Source: Fomitopsis serialis (lineage: Eukaryota; Basidiomycota; Agaricomycetes; Polyporales; Fomitopsidaceae). Taken from it: a DNA stretch of 54,882 nt. Both the position numbers and the translations under genes were made by a program. Within the stretch, counting starts at the first letter, position 1. Each line of letters starts with the position of its first letter. The notes under the pieces are model-generated. The model searched no databases and was not told the DNA's origin. It saw only the letters and a program-made list of their open reading frames with translations. Positions 23,362 through 32,900 of the stretch are shown here, piece by piece. The DNA is taken from contig NW_025955225.1 of assembly GCF_022376445.1 (NCBI RefSeq), forward strand, positions 1 to 54,882. The letters run 5' to 3'.

Positions 23362-24894
23362 CTAAATGCAAATTGGGCAGGGATTGACACTGCAGTTGTA
23401 ACCGTCATCGAGGCAGAGGGTGCATAGTTCATCGCCACAGCTGCTCTCGACGTCATCCTCCATACTCTCCACCCATTCCTTCTCCGCAGTCGCAAAATCC
23501 TCACCCTCAACATACTTCTGCCAGGTGGAGGCAAGGCGGGTACTCGTAACAAAGGCGATGCCAGCCTGCGCGAAAGGCGGAACATCTTCCTTCCGATCCG
23601 AGCTGTAATCGAGCAGACTCGTGCCATGGTCGTGCTCAGGCATCCACGCGATCATCGTGTTGGGAGCCTGGCATACCTTGATGCCATAGACTGCCTCGTA
23701 GAAACTCCCTCCTGTCATACCCTTGCGGCGAGAAGTCGTCCACGAGAACGCCCATTTCTGGGGCTGTTTCTCTCGATGAATGGCACTACAAGATATGCAT
23801 CAGGACCGATCCAAGGAAATGCTGTAAGAGCACTTACCGCGCATAGTTACAACCAGCCACACCTGCAGGCGGTGCGAGTTTGGCATCATTGAACTCGACG
23901 TACTCGTCTCCGCACTCCACCATATAGATGCCTTTCGACTCCCGCGACTTCGAATTGGCGTCCATGCGACCCATCGAATTCTCGGAAAGGTACAACTCGA
24001 ACGGAGCGAGGACCTCCTCAGGAAGGTGTGACTGGATCAGGTTCCAGAAGAGAGCAAATACTGATGATACACGGAAGTCGTGCTCCCGTATGAATTCTGC
24101 GGTGTGTTTGGAGGAGCGGAGGTTCCGAGCCCAGTCGTACAGAGGGTGGCTGCGAGAACCAGCAGTGTAGCCGAGAAGCACAAGCTTCCCCGGGTCCTCG
24201 AGCTGGTGCACAAGTGTCAATAACGAGCACAAATGAGACTCAAATATTGCCTGCTCACCCTGACTGATCTTCTCATATCAGCCGACTGCTCTGTCTCGCC
24301 ATTTGCGTATGCCAGAACCTTCTTGTCCTTACAGAAGTCCCGGATTATGATCATGACGACCTTGCCTGTTTTCCTGTCCCGAAAAACTACACTCTCCTCC
24401 TCGTGCACAATGTGTGCGAGCTTCGAGGGGTCCTCCACGGCAATAGGGTGCCGCGTGTGGCGCCTGTCCGCCTGCTTGCCCTCCTCGATTCGAGGTCTCC
24501 ACTGCTCGGCTGTCTCGGGCGACTCAGCAACCCACCAATGGTAGTCGGGGTATGGCTTGGTGAGAGGGTCAACAAAAACCTCCGTCGTGTTCTTGTCGAG
24601 CCAGGCTGCCTTGCCGGCCTCATCTAGCCTCCGCAGGCGCAGGCGCGCAGCGAGTTCCCTGCACATCCGATCAGGAAACCCCCCCTGCACGAATGTGGCG
24701 CAAATCGGCAGCAAATCGCCGCGGCGCGCCTGTCGCTCCGAATGGCTTGTAAATCGATGCGAATGCCTCCCAAACAGGTTGAAAAACTTGTATGTACATT
24801 CGCGTCGAGAAATGCTACATATATACATCGGACGCCTGTGACTACCATACACAACAGTACATTGTCTCTCTTCAGCCTCTGTCAAACCATTCAT
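23362..24894 (-). CDS. Unknown fungal protein, three exons, apparently intact
   Basis: Three minus-strand exons join in frame: 24894-24259, 24202-23838 and 23785-23362. The introns are 56 bp (24203-24258, GTGAGC to CACCAG) and 52 bp (23786-23837, GTAAGTG to TTGTAG). The product is about 475 residues. Features are a basic N-terminus, FVDPLTKPYPDYHWWVAESP, a region VVFRDRKTGKVVMIIIRDFC, then YMVECGDEYVEFNDAK, KWAFSWTTSRRKG, MIAWMPEHDHGTSLLDY and a Cys-rich tail (CGDELCTLCLDDGYNC). The layout of a Gly-rich turn and HDHG near the end is faintly like the double-stranded beta-helix of 2-oxoglutarate/Fe dioxygenases, but I cannot show a full HxD-H set. It is the best candidate for an intact, expressed gene of unknown function in the left half. 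An upstream exon is possible. Confidence 0.7.
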
Positions 24895-26248
24895 GATCCT
24901 CGTATATTGCTACAGCTGGGAGGAGGGAGCTGGTCGCGCCGGGCGAACACCCACGTCGAAACCCGTTCATCGCTGGGTGTGCTGTGTACCTGTCAAAACA
25001 GTTGTGCGTCTGGTCAACATAGTTGCGAGGTGCGGCTGTCGCGTGGTGTGGTATGTAGTACCACACGGTGAATGGTACGCGTATCCCGACTGGTGCGGGA
25101 GCACGACATAGAGACCAAGCTGTTTGAGCCACGCCGGCTGCCCCAGTCGTCTGTCGTACTTGCCATGGGCCGGGACGCGCCAGCAGACTCGTCGGAGGGA
25201 CCGGAGCTCGCACACGTAGACGAGCAGCATCACCGTCTCGTACAACGACATGCCTATGTGGTGATATCTCAGCCGTTCGTGAGCGCATGGACAGGAAGAC
25301 GAGCGATGTTCTCACCTTGTAACATCACCGCTCTCTTCGTGACTCCGAGTCTCTGCTCACTGCTGCCTTCGTCGTGCCATGTTCGTCTCCTGCGCAGCGT
25401 ACACACAGCCTTCCCGCGCTGAACACGCTCTTCCTCCGTCCGATCGTGTATGGCTTCGAGCTGATATATTTTCACAGGTCGCTCGGTGCACATCGCTGCA
25501 CGGGGCACTGGTGCAGACACACATCTCAGCGTGTCTGTCCTGGTCAAGCACACGTTAGTGAGGTGCATACGTGTCTGTATTGATGGACACCCGCACTGCC
25601 TGACGTACCTTTTAGACGTTCTCGCCCTCCGAATCTCGAGCCATCCCGCTCTTCCCGTGGTCCCGGTACGTACGTCGCGCCCTCGGCGGCTCGGCCTGAC
25701 TGCGCGTGCTAACGCGGCTCGTCCGCGGGCCAGTGTCACTGCAACATACGACCAGCGTGTGCGACAGCGTGGACCTTTCCTGCTCATCTGCCTCCCTGAT
25801 TACCCGCCCGCTCAGCCACCCGCCCGCTCGCACGCCCACTCGACAGCCCGCTTTCCCACCCGGTGGTCGGCTAGTTCGTCCGCCCGCCCGCCCGTTCGAC
25901 GGCCGTGCCTGCACGCAGGTCATTGGCCCCGCGTGCTCGCGGTCGCTGTATGTGTCGTGCAACAGCCTATTACTGCACGTCGCTGCGCTGTGTGCTCGGT
26001 GTTAGCGTACCCGCACGAGTTGGGAGACATGGTTCACGACGTGACGTACCTCGACTCTTTGCCTTCTCCATGTCATCGAAGGACAAGAGGTTGACGTCGA
26101 GATCAATGCGCTTGAAGAGTCAGGCAGGAGGTTAAAGGGATAGCAGAGCGGGTACCCGAAGAACGAGGCAATCCCAAAGCTGTGTTACCAGATCCGTAGA
26201 GCGCGAGTCGGGGAAGAAACAGATACCATACAACGAAGACCTGAAGCG
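24895..26248. other. No supported gene; includes C-rich low-complexity block
   Basis: No frame here is convincing. 25790-25900 is a CCCGCCCGCTCG-type low-complexity run. It is followed at about 25905-25995 by a segment resembling the reverse complement of parts of 46340-46450 (shared GCGCGCTCGCGGTCG-like and ACTGCACGTCGC blocks). This ties it to the G-rich repeat at the right of the window. Confidence 0.45.
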
Positions 26249-26580
26249 TCAAGCGAGTGCGTAGGATTGAGCATTGCCGATAGAAGGAGGTTGATTGCGA
26301 CGCCTTCGCTTGTGTGCCCGCCATTCGTTCGTTGACTGCCATATCGTGCGTTCGGGCTTGTGGGATGGCACGAGCGCGTGGTTGTCCGAACCGACGCCCG
26401 TCCCGGTGGTTGCGCAGGTGCCGGGTACAGTCCGGGTCACAGTTGGCGGGTAGTATGACAGCACATCGTCGGCGCCAGGGTCGTCCAAAGAACTATCGGA
26501 GCTGCTCGTCGTAACGGAGTTCGACAGGGAGAGGGCGGGAATCGAGTTGGGTGAGCCTCGGAGGTGACGGTCAGCGCTTG
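26249..26580 (-). CDS. Possible serine-rich exon, unknown
   Basis: The minus-strand frame is open and shows biased but protein-like sequence: a Ser-rich part (ALSLSNSVTTSSSDSSLDDP), then YYPPTVTRTVPGTC, then a basic tail (NEWRAHKRRRRNQPP). No ATG is evident at its start, so it would be an internal or terminal exon. No homologous family was recognised. The evidence is weak. Confidence 0.3.
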
Positions 26581-26659
26581 AAGTTCAGCGAGTAAAATTT
26601 GAAGTGCAAGCGCCCACCTCGGAGTTTCCCGATGCGGGCGTGCTGAGCTGGCGGTGTTG

Positions 26660-26730
26660 CTGAACTTACTCTTCCTCCTCCCTTTTCTTCACCACGAACT
26701 CCTCCTCCCTTTTCTTCACCACGAACTCCT
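26660..26730 (+). repeat. Tandem duplication of a 27 bp unit
   Basis: CTCCTCCCTTTTCTTCACCA plus a few bases is present twice in a row. It is a local slippage product without coding relevance. Confidence 0.75.
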
Positions 26731-26929
26731 GCGTCCTATGGAATCAAAGTCCTGCAAAGCATCGGCATTAGCTTCTGCATGGCTCTCTCGAGATACAACA
26801 TATCGCGCGACTTCGGACTTATACAATGTCTATGAGAAGTCGACTCCCTGGAAACAAGGCCGTAGGATCGCGACGAGGGCAAGACAACTCGAGAGGAAGG
26901 GCAGGCGACTATAAAGAGGGTGAGTTTAT

Positions 26930-27825
26930 GTGCCTGCTTACCTGGCTACCATTTTACAGTGTACTGGGGCGTGACCTCTCCAAGACCACCGCGGTCCTTC
27001 GCAATACGGTGAACGAGCTCAACCAAGTCTATTTCTCGGCGACCTGTCAGAGCCTCATCAATGACGTTGGACTCTTTGCAGACAAATCAACAGCGACACA
27101 CTCGGTGCCATCTGGCCCATCGCCGTTACTCTTCCCTCGCTCACTGTGCTCCAGCTAGCCTTGGTCGACACACTCGCTGCTCTTGGGGTTCGTCCCGACG
27201 CCTTGCTCGGCCACTCCGCTGGTGAGGTTTCCCTTCTTTACGCCAGCGGTGCGGGACCGAAGGCTCTCGCTCTTGAGCTCGCCATCGCCCGCAGCAAGGC
27301 TATGTCTCTGCTCGAGAAGGAGGACGGCACGATCACTACCCTGGCTTGCTCACCGGGGTAGGCGGAGCTGATCATTGCAGATGTGCTCGCAGAGCTCGGT
27401 CCGGGTGTGCTCGAGATCGGGTGCTACAACTCTCTCGGCGCAGTTATGCTTTCTGGTCATATCGACAACGCGGTCGAGAAAGCTAAGAAGGCTGGCATGT
27501 TTGCCACGAGACGTCGCACGTGCATCCCGGTTCACTCGGGAATGATGGACCTCTGCGAGGAGGACTACAAGCGCTGCTTGGGAGGGATCTTCCCCAAGTA
27601 CGAAGTGACGTTGCCGACCGTCGAGACGTACTCCACGTCGAACGGCCAGCAGTGGACCAACGTGTTCACTGCAGAGTACTTCTGGGAATACGCGCGGACC
27701 TGTGCAGTTCACCAGTGCTATGGAGTCGCTTCTCCAGAAGCACTTGAACGCAACTTTCGTCGAGTTGGGGCCATATCCTGTGCTTGCTAGCTATATCTCT
27801 GTGATTGCGGATGCCTGCGTTCTCG
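26930..27825 (+). pseudogene. Polyketide synthase acyltransferase-domain pseudogene
   Basis: The acyltransferase domain of a fungal type I PKS loads extender units on the carrier protein. An upstream piece (LGRDLSKTTAVLRNTVNELN, SLINDVGLFAD) leads to a frameshift near 27090. The core then reads IWPIAVTLPSLTVLQLALVD with the nucleophile motif GHSAGE (about 27210-27227), and LELAIARSKAM. A TAG at 27359-27361 interrupts the frame. It continues through LGPGVLEIGCYNS and the second active-site region PVHSGMMDLC. A frameshift near 27700 leads to FTSAMESLLQKHLNATFVEL and GPYPVLASYI. KS and later domains are missing on both sides. Confidence 0.88.
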
Positions 27826-27829
27826 TCCA

Positions 27830-28960
27830 CGTGTGCGCCCGCCTGGCCATCCGCCGCGGCCCGCCTCTGCGACTGTCTGTGTGCTCGACTGCTCGTGCGC
27901 CTCATCTGCCCACTCATCCACCCACCCGACTGCGCTTATCTGTCTGCCCGAACACCCGCTCGCTCTCACCCGCTTGTCCCTTTCCGTATCCGCTCAGCCA
28001 ACACTGCCGACCACCACGACCACACACCGAAGACAGTCGCACCGCTCCACAGCCTGAACATGACGAGTCCGAGCGCACCGTCACCCGCGCTCGCCCAGCA
28101 AAATCGGATATGCGCATCGCTGGCCTTACGTTCAGCGTTGACCCCCGGCGACCCATTCTTGGTTTCGACTCTGTTCCGCCCACCTGCCGACTCGCTTGCC
28201 CGCCAACCTGCTCGTCTGCCATCCCACACATCGTCTCACTCATCTGCCATCTCATTCACTCTTGGCTGTCTGCCGTCTCGCTCGCCCATGCAGACCCGTG
28301 GAGACACCCGCTGGCCCGCAACGACCTGCGCCAACCCGCGCGCTACCTGTAGTATCCTGTACCCGCTGTCGCCGTTCAGTACCCGGGGCCGGTCCCGACT
28401 TCTTGTCCTTTCCCGGCTGTGCTCGTCCACTTGTTCGCTCAGCACTTGTCCACTTGTTCACCCACTCGCCCGCCTGTCGCCACGCTCAGCTCATTGCGTG
28501 CCCGTCTGCTCTTGCCTGCCCGCTCGTCCGTGCAAATGCTTGTCTCTTGCGCCTGCCCGTTCGCTCTCACCCACTTGTCTGTCATTCCTGTTTGTCTGCT
28601 CACTGCTCGCTTGCCCGTTGGTTCAACCAATTGCCTGTCCGCTCTCGTTGTTCTGCCCATTGCTCGCCTTGCCCGCCTGTGCGCCTTCTCTTGCTCACCC
28701 ACGCTGTTGTTCTCGCCTGCTCGCCCTCCCTCGCCGTGCTGGCCTTCGTCCTCTCGGGGTGTCTTGCCCTGCACTTCCTCTCGCTTATGGTCTCTCGCAT
28801 GCGTGCTCTTGCGCGCTCTCGCCCATGCTCCTGAACACCCGCTCACTCGTACCACTTGCCCGCCGTCCTGCTTGCCGACCATCTTCCTTGTCACTCTGGC
28901 TGTCCTGCGTGCTCGTGACCCCACTCCCCTACTGTCCAGCTTGCCCGAAGGCCTGTGTAT
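27830..28960 (+). repeat. C-rich low-complexity block
   Basis: A 1.1 kb pyrimidine-rich region built from variants of CTCGCCCGCTTGCCCGCC. It gives long Ser/Pro/Leu/Cys-rich open frames in all three plus-strand frames at once, including one of 404 codons. This shows that the openness comes from composition and not from selection for coding. Similar blocks occur at 12.6, 25.8 and (reverse strand) 46.3-47.0 kb. Confidence 0.75.
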
Positions 28961-29148
28961 GCATGAAGATCGAGTTCTCGGACATCTGCTTGTGTCATTG
29001 GATGGCCACTAAGGTGTAGCTAGATACCTAAGTAGATCGTAGTTCTAGGGTGATGAAATCCATGGTTTTGTTGTTCAAAAAAGTGCGAATTTCTGTGAAT
29101 TGAGCGGGTACAAAAGGTGTCATTTGATGAGTGCAAATTCGGGCAAAT

Positions 29149-29375
29149 TCACCAGAATTTGAGCGAATTTCGTAGAGGGTCAGGTAAATGGGTCCTCACC
29201 GAATTTTGGGAAAATTCGTGCAAATTAGCCCGAATTCGGATGGGGGGGATTTCCTGATGAGTCTCCTCCCGCACTTGGGTGTTCTGCATACGCAGGACAA
29301 GGGCCTTCTCGAGTTGATCCGGAAGTTGCCGGGCCCGGGTATGAGCACACCATCCCAAGAAACCAGCAAAGAGGT
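29149..29375 (-). pseudogene. 3' part of a minus-strand ORF split by the copia element
   Basis: The minus-strand frame read away from the copia insertion gives FAGFLGWCAHTRARQLPDQL, KALVLRMQNTQVREE and further residues. If the 6.56 kb element and one target-site copy are removed, this frame continues exactly the frame from 36128 (ending GIPSPAGDL). The interrupted ORF would be about 130 residues. No function recognised. A few AATTTG-type short repeats occur toward 29100-29230. Confidence 0.55.
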
Positions 29376-29821
29376 TGTTGGAGCCGACAATCCGTACGTC
29401 GTCCTCGCCGGCTCTCCGGCTTCGTACTATACCCGTTTTTTGTTACTTTACTGCATACTGCTTACGCGCTGTCCGATGCGCCGTTCCGTTCTCTTATGCT
29501 GCCGTGCCCGCCGTGCGCATCCGTACATTCATTACCATTTACGGACAGTCTCGTATCTCGTACCTAACTCGCTCGCTCGCCCACTTATACCCTCGCGCCG
29601 CGTTCGCACCCTCAGTTCTTGCCTCGTCTTCCCGAGCACGATCTGAGGGTGAGTAGTTAGCTTTTGTGTCTCGCATACCTGTACTCACTTACTTCGTAGT
29701 CGTCGTCTGTTTGCTACAGGTATGCCAATATAGTTCTTGCCTCGTCTTCCCGAGCACGATCTGAGGTCGTCGTCTGTTTGCTACAGCCTGACGACTCGTG
29801 CTCGCTCTGTTGGTTGCATTA
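29376..29821 (+). repeat. 5' LTR of the copia element
   Basis: 446 bp, beginning TGTTGG and ending GCATTA. It should carry the promoter and transcription start. It contains an unusual internal duplication in which one copy has an intron-like insert (see 29614-29786). The three differences from the 3' LTR are two in the TATGCTGC/TATCCCGC segment and one in the GTCGTCGTC/GTCGTTGTC segment. Confidence 0.97.
29614..29786 (+). repeat. Intron-bearing and intronless tandem copies within the LTR
   Basis: Copy 1 is 29614-29648 plus 29700-29719, separated by 51 bp (29649-29699) that begin GTGAGTAG and end TTCGTAG, with TACTCAC and CTTAC near the 3' end. Copy 2 (29732-29786) is the same 55 bp without the 51 bp insert, joined exactly at the GT and AG boundaries. 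A 12 bp linker, GTATGCCAATAT, separates them. Copy 2 therefore looks like a spliced version of copy 1. The same arrangement is present in the 3' LTR (35729-35901). Confidence 0.85.
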
Positions 29822-29840
29822 GGTTATGAGCCCCGCGTTC
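29822..29840 (+). promoter_or_regulatory. Probable primer binding site
   Basis: The bases directly after the 5' LTR (GGTTATGAGCCCC) occupy the position of the tRNA primer site. They loosely resemble the initiator-Met-type GGTATCAGAGC used by many copia elements. The primer tRNA was not determined. Confidence 0.4.
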
Positions 29841-29918
29841 TAGCCGAAACAAGACTCACCCTTGCCCGCTTCATTCCACCCACTCCTTTCCTACTCGTCG
29901 TAGTCCATTGCCGCCGCT

Positions 29919-32900
29919 ATGACGAGTACATCACTCGCCGACTTTAGCTCAGCCTTTGAGAGGCTCGAGGCTACCGGGAAGAACTGGGTTACCTTCCGAC
30001 AACACTTCCAGATCGCTGTGAAGCAGAAGGATGTTTGGGAGCACTTCGATGGGACGTCGCCGCGCCCGACCCCTGCCGATCCCGCACACACTACGCCAGC
30101 GGAGCTGACAACAATCGCTGCCTGGGATAAGAAGGAATCATTAGCGATGTATCTCCTCACCCAGAAACTGCCCGACATCACCTTTACGAAGCACGCCCGA
30201 AAAGGCACAGCCGCCGCCATCTGGGCCGCGATCATCCAGGAGTTCACCTCGAAGTCACTTCTCTTGCGCGCAAACCTTCGTACCCAATTCTTGACTATGC
30301 GTGCGACGGCTGGTGCGAATCTCCACACCGAGCTTGATCGTGTGCGCGTCAAGTACGAGGAGCTCCTGACAAACGACATCACGGTCAGTGAGGCCGAGTA
30401 TGCTGCCTTGATCATCAATTTCCTGCCCGACGACATGTCGACTTTCGTTTCTCAAGTCTCTGCCACTGCGAAGCTCGCCCATGGTTTCCAGACCTCGTCA
30501 TCTGCTACCTCTCCACTCGCTGACTCGGATACGCCTACCGAGGAAGCTCCTGCCATCAAGGCGACGACTCTGATGGAGATCGCACTCGAGGAGTGGGACC
30601 GTCGTACCAGTGGGAGCCAGAAGGCTAAGGCGAAGCAGAAGGACGCCGGTGTTGCCGCCAGCGTCATATCAACAGAGAAGCCGAAGCCTAAGGGGCGCCG
30701 TGGTCCGCAGAAGCCGGTCGGCGTATGTTGGAACTGTGGTGGGAAAGGTCATCGCCAGGATCAGTGTCCTAGTCCGAAGCAGGATAGCGACGCGAAGGGA
30801 AAGGACTCATCTGCCACGTCCAAGCCCGATGCGTCAAAGTCCACCTCCGCGAAGCCGAAGAACGGCAACGCGAACACCGCCACCACTGCCGCTGTCGCCT
30901 CGCTCGATGAAGTTGCAGGCGCATGGTCCGCCTACATCTCGCTCCCGAAGGAGTTCGTGTACTCTGACTCGTCGGATGATGAGTCGGCTGGTCTGTTTGA
31001 TGACGATGCACGCTCCGACATCACCGGGCTTACCGAGCAGTCGGACACGCCGTCGGACGCAAACTCTATGCCGTCGTTGCAGACGGTGTCGAGCACGACG
31101 GACTCCGAGTCTTCGCACAATGGGGAGGATGCTCCTGTCCCCACGCCCGTCCCGATCACCGCTCGTCTCAGTGCTGTTGCCAACTGGCTGGACGACGTTG
31201 AGGTAGATGATCCGGGAGTCGTGACCGCCGAGACGTGGCGCCTGGCGATGGACGAAGAGTTAGCTCAGCCTCGCGAACCTGCCCAGGATGATGATCCTGC
31301 CATGTACAGTACCTCTGCTGTGACCACTGTCGCCTTCGTTGCCGCCGAATCTACCCCCGTTGACTTGTACGATTCGGGCGCGAGTCACCACATGTCGCCG
31401 TATCGGGAGGACTTCCTTTCCTTCCGCGAGATCAAACCGCAGACGCTTAACGCCGCGAACCAGCAGCACTTCGAAGCTACTGGTGTTGGGGACATGATTG
31501 TCTCCGTGCCTAACAACACTGCGTCGAGCTCGCAGATCCGCTTGACGCAGGTCCTGTACACACCTGCACTGGGGTTTAACCTCATTTCGATTGGGCGGAT
31601 CGATGACGCCGGGTACTCTGCAACGTTCGCCGGCGGGCAGTGTATTCTCGCCGACAAGGATGGGCGCACCATTGGCGCCATCCCGAAGTCTCGTGGCCTG
31701 TATCTGGTCACTCGTCCACGCTCGACTGGGTCAGCTAATGCCGCGGCCAAGGTCGAAAAGCTTACTGTGATGGACCTCCACCGCCGGTTAGGTCACATCG
31801 CGCCGCGTGCGATACAAGAGCTTGTGTCTGGAGGACGCATCACCGGAGTTGCCCTGGTGCCGTCGGACGAACCCGAGACTTGCGAAGTTTGCATCCGTGC
31901 CAAGTCGACACGGAAGTCGGTCCCTGCCGTGCGCGAAGGTGACCGTGCGGACGAGCTTGGTGACGAGATCCATTCTGACCTGTGGGGCCCTGGTCGGGTC
32001 GCTACGCTTGGTGGTCGGAAGCACTACATCAGCTTTACGGACGATGCGACACGCTGGACGTTAGCTTACCTGCTGCGTCTGAAGAGCGAGTCCTTCGAAG
32101 CATTTAAGGCATTCGAGGCATGGCTGGAGAACCACCATGGCAAGCGGCTGAAGGTGTTACAGCGGTTTTCAGAACTATGCGGAATCGCGAGAAAAACGAA
32201 AACGCACCTCGGGCACTGGGCCAGCGCCCCGAGCCACGATTAGATTAGATGCAGTCCGAGTTAGGAAGCCATTAGATTGATACGACGCTGCGCGTCCCGC
32301 CTCTCCGAGCGAGCGATGTAACAAGCTTCAGGGTGAAGTCGACTGTGAACAAAAATGGGAAGGGTATGTAAATAAGGCATGCAGAGGTCTGGTATCTTTT
32401 CCCCATCCAATGACCATTCACTTTAGCATCGGATGGAACCACTTGATCAAATTTACTCGAAAAACCAACAGAGCTCATCTAGCAATGGTCCTCGCACTGG
32501 ACCGTAATTTAGACAGCCAAAGATGTGTGTAAAGCTGTTTGTGCTCCACATTTACCCTGGTTATAACACCCAATGTGCACAACATTGCCCTTGCCATGCA
32601 ACTGTATAGTATACTTACATTAATTATCAATTCATCACAGAATGGGTCCTGCTCAACGTGCTGCTTCACTCCGGATTTCATTCATTCATGTCTGAAAGTC
32701 AAAAGATCTTGTTTGCGGACTGAATGTATATGTACTACTTACGTTAGAGCAACTGAGTCGTTCGTACTTACTGTATGTTGTTTACATACTCAGCTACCCA
32801 CACTTACTATATATGCTATATTATATACATTGCGCGCCGCGCATTGTGAGCCCTACTTTTCCACCGTTTTTCCTGCTGCATTGGTGTGTCAGCGTAGCTC

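Noticed and set aside
27805..29019. A 404-codon plus-strand open frame
   Set aside because: It lies in the C-rich low-complexity block, where all three plus-strand frames are open; no domain or ordered composition.
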